Shown here: one piece after another, positions 50,841 through 57,065 of the stretch
Layout: each line of letters starts with the position of its first letter
How positions within the stretch are numbered: position 1 is the stretch's first letter
DNA from: Aeromonas media
GTDB taxonomy: Bacteria > Pseudomonadota > Gammaproteobacteria > Enterobacterales > Aeromonadaceae
Reading direction: 5' to 3'
Assembly: GCF_000819985.1 (NCBI RefSeq)
Contig: NZ_CDBZ01000091.1
Span: 1-57,065 of the forward strand
Length of the DNA stretch: 57,065 bases
Translations under genes and position numbers: made by a program
The notes under the pieces: generated by a model
Told to the model about the DNA's origin: nothing
The model's input: only the letters and a program-made list of their open reading frames with translations
The model's database searches: none

Positions 50841-52097
50841 TCAGAACAGGTAGTTGAGCTGCAGGCCGGCCAGCCAGGCGTCCCCTTCCGAGGTGCCCTG
50901 GAAGGTGGAGGTGGTCTGCGCCATGCCGGGTTTGAGCTGCATGGTCTCGCTCACCTCGACTTTTTTGCCGTCGATCAGGGTCAACCCCAGATCCAGCGAC
51001 AGGTTGCGGTCTATCTGGTAACCCACCCCGGCGCTGTACCACACCCGATCCGAGTCCGGGATGGAGATGGTGCGGCGATCGGCGGGCACCGGGCTACGAT
51101 CGTAGGCCAGGCCGGAGCGCAGCTGCCACTTCGGATCCAGCCGATAGGTGAGGCCGAGGGCGTAGCGCCAGCTGTCTTCCCAGTGTTCGTCCTTGATGTG
51201 CATGGTGCCATGGTGATCGAGCTCGGACTCGAGCTGGACGAACTTGCTCCAGTTGGTCCAGTTGATGCTCGAATGCAGCGCCAGGGCCGGGGTCAGCTGA
51301 TGGAACAGGGCCAGCTCCGCGGTGGCGGGCAGCGGCAGATCCAGGGTGCCGGTGTCGGTGAAGGTGCGGCCTTGCAGGTCGGTGCCGACGGCATCCCCGG
51401 AGAGGGTCAGGCTCACGTCATGGCGATAGGAGAGGCCGATGCGGGTCGCTTCAGACAGCGTCAGCAGGGTGCCCAGGTTCCAGCCCATGGCCCAGCCATC
51501 CCCCTTGAGGTGCTTGGCAATCTTGTTGTTGGAGGGGAAGGTGCCGCCCACTTCCCCTTCACCCTGAATGGCGGAGAGGCCGGCGCCAAGGGACCAGTGC
51601 CGGTTGATGCGATAGGCCAGGGAGGCGCCGAGATCCACCGTCTTGATGTCGGAGACGTTGCCGAAGTGACCGGCGTTGTAGTTGTCCGGCATCTGGACGC
51701 CTAGACCATAGTAGGAGGTGGCCGCCAGCCCCAGCCACCAGCGCTCATTCAGGGGCAGGACGAGATAGGCATTGGGCACCCAGGCACCGTCCGCGATGTC
51801 GCTGGCGCTCGCATCCAGGGTCACCGGGCCCTGGGCGGTAGGGACCCGGGTCAGCCCCTCGATGTTGACGTCGGGCTGGATATGGATGACGCCGCCGGAG
51901 AAGGCGGTGCGCTCGAAGCGAGTCATGGCGGCGGCGTTGCGGGCGATCACGCTGGCGTTGTCGGCGATGGCGGCTTCCCCCGCGAAGGCGCGGCCCATGC
52001 CGGTGGCCGATTGCTCCGCCAGCTGGAAACCGGCCGCCTGGGCCTGGCTCGATAGCAGCAACAGGGTGATGAGGGAGGGCTTCATGTTCGGGAGCAT
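50841..52097 (-). CDS. FadL-type outer-membrane porin, copy 2
   Basis: The 418-aa protein has a short signal peptide (LITLLLLSSQAQA) and the plug AGFQLAEQSATGMGRAFAGE, and ends in QLNYLF. It is the most divergent of the three: the early strand is ARNAAAMTRF with Ala where Pro is conserved, and it lacks the loop cysteine pair. Substrates might therefore differ (for example other hydrophobic compounds). GAGGAAAAGCA precedes ATG 52097. A FadR-like site lies 60 bp upstream and a TACAGCTGT pair farther up. Confidence 0.9.
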   Translation of the reverse strand: MLPNMKPSLITLLLLSSQAQAAGFQLAEQSATGMGRAFAGEAAIADNASVIARNAAAMTRFERTAFSGGVIHIQPDVNIEGLTRVPTAQGPVTLDASASDIADGAWVPNAYLVLPLNERWWLGLAATSYYGLGVQMPDNYNAGHFGNVSDIKTVDLGASLAYRINRHWSLGAGLSAIQGEGEVGGTFPSNNKIAKHLKGDGWAMGWNLGTLLTLSEATRIGLSYRHDVSLTLSGDAVGTDLQGRTFTDTGTLDLPLPATAELALFHQLTPALALHSSINWTNWSKFVQLESELDHHGTMHIKDEHWEDSWRYALGLTYRLDPKWQLRSGLAYDRSPVPADRRTISIPDSDRVWYSAGVGYQIDRNLSLDLGLTLIDGKKVEVSETMQLKPGMAQTTSTFQGTSEGDAWLAGLQLNYLF

Positions 52098-52157
52098 TGC
52101 TTTTCCTCGGGATGAATTTGGAATTCATTCTGTAATTTGGTTGGGGGCGGGATTTTA

Positions 52158-52174
52158 TATGGTATGACCAGTAA
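52158..52174 (-). promoter_or_regulatory. FadR-like operator upstream of fadL copy 2
   Basis: On the minus strand TTACTGGTCATACCATA fits AACTGGTCNGACCAGTT with both half sites recognisable (CTGGTC and ACCA). It lies 60-77 bp before the start codon, a typical promoter distance. Best of the three candidates. Confidence 0.55.
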
Positions 52175-52260
52175 GGCAACGGGGGCGGGGGCAGAGAGGA
52201 CAAAACGGGATTAAATGCTGGAGGTATTGCCTCTAATAGCTTGATAAAAAACAAAAAGAG

Positions 52261-52282
52261 TACAGCTGTTTGCTACAGCTGT
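52261..52282. repeat. Direct repeat of the palindrome TACAGCTGT
   Basis: TACAGCTGT occurs at 52261-52269 and again at 52274-52282. Its core ACAGCTGT is itself palindromic. It lies between the fadL copy 3 terminator and the copy 2 promoter region. Confidence 0.7.
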
Positions 52283-52304
52283 GCGCCGAGATGGGGATGT
52301 CGCA

Positions 52305-52331
52305 TAAAAAAAGAGCGCCCGGAGGCGCTCT
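52305..52331 (-). terminator. Terminator of fadL copy 3
   Basis: AGAGCGCC (52312-52319) pairs with GGCGCTCT (52324-52331) and seven T residues follow on the minus strand (52306-52312). Confidence 0.9.
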
Positions 52332-52348
52332 GTTTTATCGCGATGAAA

Positions 52349-53629
52349 TCAGAATTTCATGTTGAACTGGGCGGAAGCCAGGAAGGCGTTGCCGTGGGAA
52401 GTGCCCTTCCAGCGCAGTCCGTCATCGTGGCTACGCAGTCCTTCGTTCACGTCCACTTCCTTGCCGTCCAGGTAGGCCATGCCGAAATCGACGCTCATGT
52501 CCTGGTCGATGTGGTAGGTGGCGCCGGCACTGTACCAGACACGGTCGGAGTCAGGAATGCTCAGGCTGCGGTATTCCGGCTCGATCGGGCTGTTGTCGTA
52601 GGCGAAGCCGATGCGGGCTTCCCAGGACGGGTTGACGTACCAGGTACCGCCCAGCGAGTAACGGGTAGAGTCCTTGAACTTCTCCGGTTTATTGAGGCAT
52701 ACACCTGGTTGGCCAGGCATATTACATCCTGAACTTGTTGCTTTCAGCTCTTGGAAGGCGCTCCAGTCGGTCCAGTTGACGGAGTAGTGCACCGCGAACT
52801 GCTGGTTCAGACGGTGGTAGCCGGCGAATTCGGCCTGGGCTGGCAGATCCAGTTTCAGGTTGCCATCAACGGTCTTGAAATTAGAGGTGCTTCCATTGAA
52901 GTCGCCGTCAAAGCTCAAGTCCACCTGGGAGCGGTAGGTCAGGGCCAGGCGGTTGTTCTCATTGATCTCGTACAGGGTACCGACGTTCCAGCCAAAGCCC
53001 CATGTATCGCCTTTCAGGTGCGCGATGGCGGTGTCACTGTTAAGAGGTGGGGTGATAGCCAGGGCTCCGGCATAGCGGTTCAGCTCGGCCTGGGCATAGA
53101 CGGCATTGATGCCGGCACCCACGCTGAAGTTGGAGTTGATGCGATAGGCGATGTTGGGGTTGATATTGAAGGTCAACAGCTCGGTATCGCCGGCACCGGC
53201 ACCGGCCGGGAAGGTCTTGGAGTACTCGGTGGAGAGGCCGTAGTTGGAGAACAGGCCAATCCCCCAGGCCCACTGATCGTTCAGGGGCTGGATGAAATAG
53301 GTGGCCGGCACGAAGGCATCGGGCGCGATGTCGCTCTCGCTGGAAGAGGCCAGCTTGGCCGGACCGGCATAGATGTCGCCCGCGACATCCACGTCGGGCT
53401 TGATATAGGTACCGGAAACAGACAGTGCCATCTTGTCGAAGGTGGTCATGGCGGCCGGGTTGCGGGACAGCACGGACGCATTGTCGGCGATGGCTGCTTC
53501 CCCGGCATAGGCACGGCCCAGACCGGAAGCCGAGTGTTCGTTCAGCTGGAACGCGGCGGCGAAGGTCTGAGTGCTGGCCAGGGTGACGGCCGCGGCGATC
53601 AGGCTTTTCTTGAAAAAGGCAGTTGTCAT
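52349..53629 (-). CDS. FadL-type long-chain fatty acid outer-membrane porin, copy 3
   Basis: The 426-aa protein is the copy closest to E. coli FadL as I recall it: AAFQLNEHSASGLGRAYAGE, SRNPAAMTTF, IAHLKGDTWGFGWNVGTLYE, NRLALTYRSQVDLSF, and a C-terminal SAQFNMKF. A signal peptide (LIAAAVTLASTQTFAAA) precedes. Two Cys in GCNMPGQPGVCLN match the pair of copy 1. It should carry long-chain fatty acids across the outer membrane. ATG 53629 has GAGAGAA upstream; a CACTGGTCTG element lies 140 bp upstream. Confidence 0.93.
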   Translation of the reverse strand: MTTAFFKKSLIAAAVTLASTQTFAAAFQLNEHSASGLGRAYAGEAAIADNASVLSRNPAAMTTFDKMALSVSGTYIKPDVDVAGDIYAGPAKLASSSESDIAPDAFVPATYFIQPLNDQWAWGIGLFSNYGLSTEYSKTFPAGAGAGDTELLTFNINPNIAYRINSNFSVGAGINAVYAQAELNRYAGALAITPPLNSDTAIAHLKGDTWGFGWNVGTLYEINENNRLALTYRSQVDLSFDGDFNGSTSNFKTVDGNLKLDLPAQAEFAGYHRLNQQFAVHYSVNWTDWSAFQELKATSSGCNMPGQPGVCLNKPEKFKDSTRYSLGGTWYVNPSWEARIGFAYDNSPIEPEYRSLSIPDSDRVWYSAGATYHIDQDMSVDFGMAYLDGKEVDVNEGLRSHDDGLRWKGTSHGNAFLASAQFNMKF

Positions 53630-53768
53630 AGTGTTCTCTCTTTGTAAGCAGATTTTCTGTCGACATCAGGGCTCTTTGGCCGCTATAGACGACAAGATCT
53701 GTTGTTATGTCAGCTTCTTCCCATTCATTTCTGGCGTGATTCTATGGATCTGGTAGGAGGTAAGAAAT

Positions 53769-53778
53769 CAGACCAGTG
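53769..53778 (-). promoter_or_regulatory. FadR-like half site upstream of fadL copy 3
   Basis: On the minus strand this is CACTGGTCTG followed by ATTTC. It is identical to the decamer upstream of fadL copy 1 and fits the left half of the FadR consensus. Confidence 0.4.
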
Positions 53779-53964
53779 ACAGCAGAATACATAAAAGTTT
53801 CCATTGTGTTAATCATTTGTTTTAACTTGCCGTTTAAATGGTCTGTTTTATCCATTATTGAATGAATAACATACAATAGGTGTCGTTTGTATCGTTCAAA
53901 AAAAATAGTAAAAATGTGACTTCAGGTGGGTATCAAGCGGGAAGTTGTCGGGATTCTGAGATGA

Positions 53965-53993
53965 ACAGGCAGACAACGACGGTGTCTGCCTGT
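53965..53993 (-). terminator. Hairpin after the DUF3379 gene
   Basis: ACAGGCAGACA (53965-53975) and TGTCTGCCTGT (53983-53993) pair perfectly around a 7-nt loop. No T-run follows on the minus strand, so it may stabilise the mRNA end instead. Confidence 0.6.
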
Positions 53994-54036
53994 GATATGG
54001 AGGGGACGGGGGCCAGTCAGCCCCAGTCAAGTTCTG

Positions 54037-54780
54037 TTAAATGGACCAGTGTAGGCGTGACTCAAGCTGTTGGGCAACCGGGGCCAGTGACTCCTGCATG
54101 TCTCCAATCAACACCATGTTTGCCCCCTTGAGCGGCAGTATCTCCCCCTTGAGGGTACCGTCTGCAAAATCGGGCTGGATCGTGAGTGGCACATGCTTGG
54201 GTACCAGGAACAGGGTGACCGGGCCCATCTTGCCCTGGATCACCATGTGTAGGGCCGGCCCCTGATAAAAGGCACAGTGATTGACATAGGTTACCTTCAT
54301 GCCGGGCATGCCCATCAGGGTGGCGCCATATTTTTCCATCTTGGCGTTGATGGTCTGCAGGCTCACCTTCTCATCCACCCCCTGGATGAAGGGCTCCTCC
54401 CCATAGACGTGGGCTATGGCCACCTGGGCCAGAGACAACGGCTCAGATGCCGGTGGCCAGCTGATCCAGCGGGTACTCATGCCGAGCAGGAAGGCGACCG
54501 ATGCCGCCATGGCGAGCGGGCGCCAACCTCTGCCTTTGGTCGGGGGGGGCAGTGGCATCACCACATCCTCGCTCGCGTCCATCGCCTGGCGGAGTAGGAT
54601 CCGCTCAGCGAGACCGGCGGGCACCTCCACCTCCAGGGTGCGGCGCAGTTTGCTGTCCAGCTGCTTCATCTCGTCCAGATGCTTGCGATTGGCGGAAGAT
54701 GCCTCTGCCGCGGCGAGGAAGGCCGGATCCCTGTCCGAGGGATGGGTGATGGCCCGGCGGCGAAATTCAAGCTCATCCAT
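54037..54780 (-). CDS. DUF3379 membrane protein, probable anti-sigma partner
   Basis: The 247-aa protein has a cytosolic N-terminal helical part (MDELEFRRRAITHPSDRDPA) resembling anti-sigma domains, one membrane helix near residues 88-108 (LAMAASVAFLLGMSTRWISW) and a periplasmic remainder. It matches the DUF3379 pattern found next to ECF sigma factors in Vibrio/Aeromonas relatives. Its start overlaps the end of the upstream sigma gene by 8 bp, so it is probably translationally coupled and inhibits that sigma factor. No zinc HxxxCxxC motif is seen. Confidence 0.83.
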   Translation of the reverse strand: MDELEFRRRAITHPSDRDPAFLAAAEASSANRKHLDEMKQLDSKLRRTLEVEVPAGLAERILLRQAMDASEDVVMPLPPPTKGRGWRPLAMAASVAFLLGMSTRWISWPPASEPLSLAQVAIAHVYGEEPFIQGVDEKVSLQTINAKMEKYGATLMGMPGMKVTYVNHCAFYQGPALHMVIQGKMGPVTLFLVPKHVPLTIQPDFADGTLKGEILPLKGANMVLIGDMQESLAPVAQQLESRLHWSI

Positions 54781-55363
54781 TGGTGTGACCTCTCTGTTGT
54801 ACCGCAGCCTCCATGGCCTCTTTGATCTGGTTGCGAGCCCGGAACAGCCGCGTCATGACGGTGTTCTTGTTCAGGCCGAGCTGGGCGGCGATCTCCTCGC
54901 CGCTGAATCCCCCCAGCACCTGCAACAGCAGGGGTTCCTGATATTCGGCAGGCAGGCGGGCGATGTGGCGCCGAAGCCATTCGTGTTCCATCTCCTGCTC
55001 GCTGTGCAGCGCATCCGGATCGCTTTGGGGATGCTCGTCGAGATCGATGAGATCGAACTGCTTGCGCTCGAAGCGCCGGGCATTTTCCCGCCGCAAGATG
55101 GTGATGAGCCAGGCCTTGGCGGCCTTGTCATCGACCAGGGAGTCGAGCGCCTTCCAGGCTCGCAGGAAGGTCTCCTGCACCAGATCCTCGGCGACTTGGG
55201 GATCCCGGCACAGCCAGTAGGCGTAGCGGTAGATGTCCCCGTGCAGGGCGTGCACCAGGGCCTCGTATTTCGTTTGTTTGTCTGCCATATCCCCATAGAC
55301 CGGGGTGGCCGAGGGATCCTTTCCCGTTCCTGCCTTTTTTTTTCTAAAAAAACCTAACGTCAT
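54773..55363 (-). CDS. ECF-type RNA polymerase sigma factor
   Basis: The 196-aa sigma-70 family protein has region 2 (YEALVHALHGDIYRYAYWL, AEDLVQETFLRAWKAL) and region 4 (FSGEEIAAQLGLNKNTVMTR). The N-terminus is short, basic and variable (GFFRKKKAGTG). Early codons include a run of seven T and a run of nine A on the coding strand (plus-strand positions 55346-55352 and 55335-55343). ATG 55363 has AAGGA upstream. Together with the DUF3379 protein it forms a sigma/anti-sigma pair, probably sensing an envelope signal. Confidence 0.9.
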   Translation of the reverse strand: MTLGFFRKKKAGTGKDPSATPVYGDMADKQTKYEALVHALHGDIYRYAYWLCRDPQVAEDLVQETFLRAWKALDSLVDDKAAKAWLITILRRENARRFERKQFDLIDLDEHPQSDPDALHSEQEMEHEWLRRHIARLPAEYQEPLLLQVLGGFSGEEIAAQLGLNKNTVMTRLFRARNQIKEAMEAAVQQRGHTNG

Positions 55364-55402
55364 GAATGCGATTCCTTTTTCATGAGTGGTTTGCCGCAGG
55401 CG

Positions 55403-56971
55403 TCAAGGATGTGCCCACGCCAGTTTTCTGAGGACATAGGCTATCGCAAAAGTCTCCCTGGCGCACAGCGACTGGGCGAGCCTCTGCCAGTCGACCCCTT
55501 GGCTGGCAGCGCCAGGGGCGGCAAAACAGGCCCTGTCCAGGTCATCGAGCAGCGTGCCCATGGCGGGATCGCTATGACAGGGCAGGTTGGCCAGGTGCTG
55601 GCAAGGCCGTCCCAAGCGCAGCGCTGCCCAGGCCAGCAAGGCCCATCTGGCCGGGTCAGGTTCCCGGGTCGCCAGGGCCCGTTGCAGCTGATAGAAGGCG
55701 AGCCAGCGCGGCCCGCCTTGGCACAGGGCGCGCAGCAGCAGCGCCCACAGCACCCAGTGGAGGCTCTCTGCGCCCGGCGCCCTGGCGGGATCGGAGGGGG
55801 CGGCGTCGCCCTCGATGTGCAGGGTCTGCGTCGGCAGGCGGGCCTGCTCGATGCGCCCGGTCCGGGTGTTGAACCAGGAGAGGGTTAAGGCGGGCAGGGT
55901 ATAGCTGCCTGGGGCTTGTGCGGTCAGGGCCTGGCGCCACTGGCGTTCGAAGCGCAGCGCCCCCTTGGCCACGAAACGCTCCTGCTGCTGCTCGCCGTCC
56001 GGTTTCATCGAAAGACCCTGCGGCAATGCCGGGGCCGGGATCTGTGGCAGGCGGTTGCCATCTCCTCCCTCCATCACCAGGGTGAGGGTGCGGATCACCG
56101 GCTCCCCGACGCTGGCTCCCCTGGCCGGACTGAACTGCTGGCGCAGGATCAGGCTGCTCGCCACCGGCTCCACCGATGCCTTGTCTACCTTGACCAAGAG
56201 GGTGGCCGCTCTGGCGGAAAGCAGATCCCCCGCGTCGTTTTGCGCGGCGGTGTCCGGGTCCTGGGGCAATCGACCCTGGAAACGGGGGGACTCCAGGGGA
56301 TGCAGCCCGGGCTCCCTGGCCTGGATCAGCCACTTGCGGATCAGGCGCCCTGGCATACCGGGGCTGGCGGGGGACTCCCAGCGATCGTCGCCGAGGCGGC
56401 GTATGGTGAAGCCTTGACCGAGGGGCTCGCCGAGGTTGGGGGCCTCCATGTTGGCGGGCAGCCAGAGGCTCAGCTCATAGATGAAGGGTTGCCCCGGGTA
56501 GAGGGGGCCCTGATGCAGCACCCTGGCCTGCAGCTCCACGGGGGAAGGGCGCGCCTCGGGTTGTGGCATCAGGGTGCCCGTTCGGGGGCGCGTCGGAATG
56601 GACAGCGTGGGCGTCTGTTCGGCGCCGAGGGTCAAGGGAGGCACCTGGCGGGGACTGGTCTCCAGCAGGTGAAGCGGGATCTGCCAGCGGATCAGGCCGC
56701 TCACCTCGGTATTGACGCGGCTGATGCTGACCCGGCCTACCGCAAACTGACGCAGCAGGGGGAGCAGGCTGAGCTCGTCGCCCTTGAGCTCCCCGTCGGC
56801 TTCGATGACGAGCAACCAGTCGCGATCATTCTCCCCCGCCAGCAGCTCGGCGCGAGGGGGGGCCGCCTGCACTTGAGCGGTCTGTACCTGGGTGGCCAGC
56901 AGCATGGCGAGCAGCCAGCAGCCGCTTAGGCCCTTCATAAACCGGATGAATGAACGCAGCCAGCGGATCAC
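55403..56971 (-). CDS. batD: BatD family protein
   Basis: The 522-aa protein has an N-terminal signal or membrane helix (LSGCWLLAMLLATQVQTAQV), a large periplasmic part with two immunoglobulin-like stretches such as QGPLYPGQPFIYELSLWLP, and a membrane helix near residue 402 (LHWVLWALLLRALC). This is the BatD layout; Bat proteins act with MoxR ATPase and VWA proteins in envelope stress or maturation. The GTG start at 56971 overlaps the upstream stop as GTGA. It is the last visible gene of the bat block. Confidence 0.85.
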   Translation of the reverse strand: MIRWLRSFIRFMKGLSGCWLLAMLLATQVQTAQVQAAPPRAELLAGENDRDWLLVIEADGELKGDELSLLPLLRQFAVGRVSISRVNTEVSGLIRWQIPLHLLETSPRQVPPLTLGAEQTPTLSIPTRPRTGTLMPQPEARPSPVELQARVLHQGPLYPGQPFIYELSLWLPANMEAPNLGEPLGQGFTIRRLGDDRWESPASPGMPGRLIRKWLIQAREPGLHPLESPRFQGRLPQDPDTAAQNDAGDLLSARAATLLVKVDKASVEPVASSLILRQQFSPARGASVGEPVIRTLTLVMEGGDGNRLPQIPAPALPQGLSMKPDGEQQQERFVAKGALRFERQWRQALTAQAPGSYTLPALTLSWFNTRTGRIEQARLPTQTLHIEGDAAPSDPARAPGAESLHWVLWALLLRALCQGGPRWLAFYQLQRALATREPDPARWALLAWAALRLGRPCQHLANLPCHSDPAMGTLLDDLDRACFAAPGAASQGVDWQRLAQSLCARETFAIAYVLRKLAWAHP

Positions 56972-57065
56972 CAGGGCTCCTCCACCTTGATAAGAGGGCG
57001 GCGTTCGGCCTCCTTGCGCAGCCGCTGCTCCAGCAAGAGCACGGGGGGCGCCGGGGGGCGGGGGT
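56968..57065 (-). CDS. C-terminal end of a VWA-TPR (Bat) protein
   Basis: Only the last 31 codons are in the window. They read a Pro-rich stretch followed by LLLEQRLRKEAERRPLIKVEEPW and a TGA that overlaps the batD GTG by four bases. A basic helix ending in E-x-PW is the usual end of BatB/BatC-like VWA-TPR proteins located before batD, so the assignment rests on that end and on position. Confidence 0.6.
   Translation of the reverse strand, partial: PRPPAPPVLLLEQRLRKEAERRPLIKVEEPW

Larger units (their letters stand above)
53630..54036 (-). other. AT-rich control region upstream of fadL copy 3
   Basis: This 407-bp spacer has no convincing gene. The part near 53780-53930 is strongly AT-rich. 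It contains CAGACCAGTG (53769-53778), the FadR-like element on the minus strand, and an 11-bp perfect hairpin (53965-53993) close to the end of the DUF3379 gene. Confidence 0.5.

Noticed and set aside
1..57065. CRISPR array or complete mobile element
   Set aside because: I saw no regularly spaced repeats of 20-40 bp, no cas gene, no transposase and no terminal inverted repeats; the only short tandem array is the 11-bp set at 18099-18141.

Overview
The window looks like chromosomal DNA of an Aeromonas species. It is GC-rich, and its phaP-phaC-phaJ block encodes proteins that, from memory, closely resemble the Aeromonas caviae polyhydroxyalkanoate (PHA) set: a 117-aa phasin, a 591-aa synthase with Cys319/Asp475/His503, and a 134-aa (R)-enoyl-CoA hydratase. 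The rest fits a gamma-proteobacterium related to enterics and vibrios: mdlAB, ybcJ, pdxY, nfo, polB, norM/ribE, yaeP, purT, azoR, minCDE, ycgL, mtgA, sdaA and ppnP. I see no rRNA, CRISPR array, transposase or integrase. Most of the window is core genome in short operons, many closed by clear hairpin terminators.

Layout. 1-2.5 kb: an ABC exporter pair (mdlA partial, mdlB). 2.5-5 kb: an unrecognised 393-aa protein, a DUF4442 hotdog protein and ybcJ. 5-7.7 kb: the PHA operon phaPCJ (minus strand), with a palindrome upstream and a 12-bp hairpin downstream. 8-13.6 kb: a repeat-containing exported protein, a DUF429 protein, pdxY, a monooxygenase-fold protein, nfo and a Gfo/Idh/MocA oxidoreductase. 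13.6-19 kb: a LysR regulator divergent from a TDT-type transporter, two tandem lpxM-like lipid A acyltransferases, and a RIO-type kinase preceded by 11-bp tandem repeats. 19-24 kb: a prophage-type membrane protein, pirin, an unusual Tyr/Trp-rich lipoprotein, polB with a LexA-type box, then five tRNA-Val(GAC) genes of two sequence types behind one strong promoter. 24.5-31 kb: norM divergent from yaeP/ribE order, a noncoding stretch ending in a very strong hairpin plus T-run, a CPXCG protein, hxpB, purT and an EamA permease. 31-40.7 kb: azoR, several small proteins, a MarR regulator, a UPF0149-like protein, cvfB, a DUF1289-CWC fusion, two YciU-type paralogs around mtgA, minCDE, ycgL and an mltB-type transglycosylase. 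40.9-47.7 kb: two L-serine deaminases, ppnP, a dicarboxylate/amino-acid symporter, a LiuR-like MerR regulator and a thiolase. 48-53.6 kb: three fadL-type long-chain fatty acid porins with an EAL-HDOD protein among them. 54-57 kb: DUF3379 protein, ECF sigma factor, batD, and the end of a VWA-TPR (bat) gene.

A possible link between regions is fatty-acid and PHA metabolism. The three FadL porins would bring fatty acids in, the thiolase acts on acetoacetyl/acyl-CoA, and PhaJ converts beta-oxidation enoyl-CoA into PhaC substrate. Each fadL gene carries a CTGGTC-type sequence upstream that resembles a FadR operator. No complete new system is obvious. The best leads are the fadL cluster with its shared motif, the orphan hairpin at 27.4 kb, the two-type tRNA-Val array, the Tyr/Trp-rich lipoprotein, the homopolymer-bearing sigma gene and the duplicated YciU proteins. 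Start sites, operons and regulatory sites are inferred by reading, not by computation.
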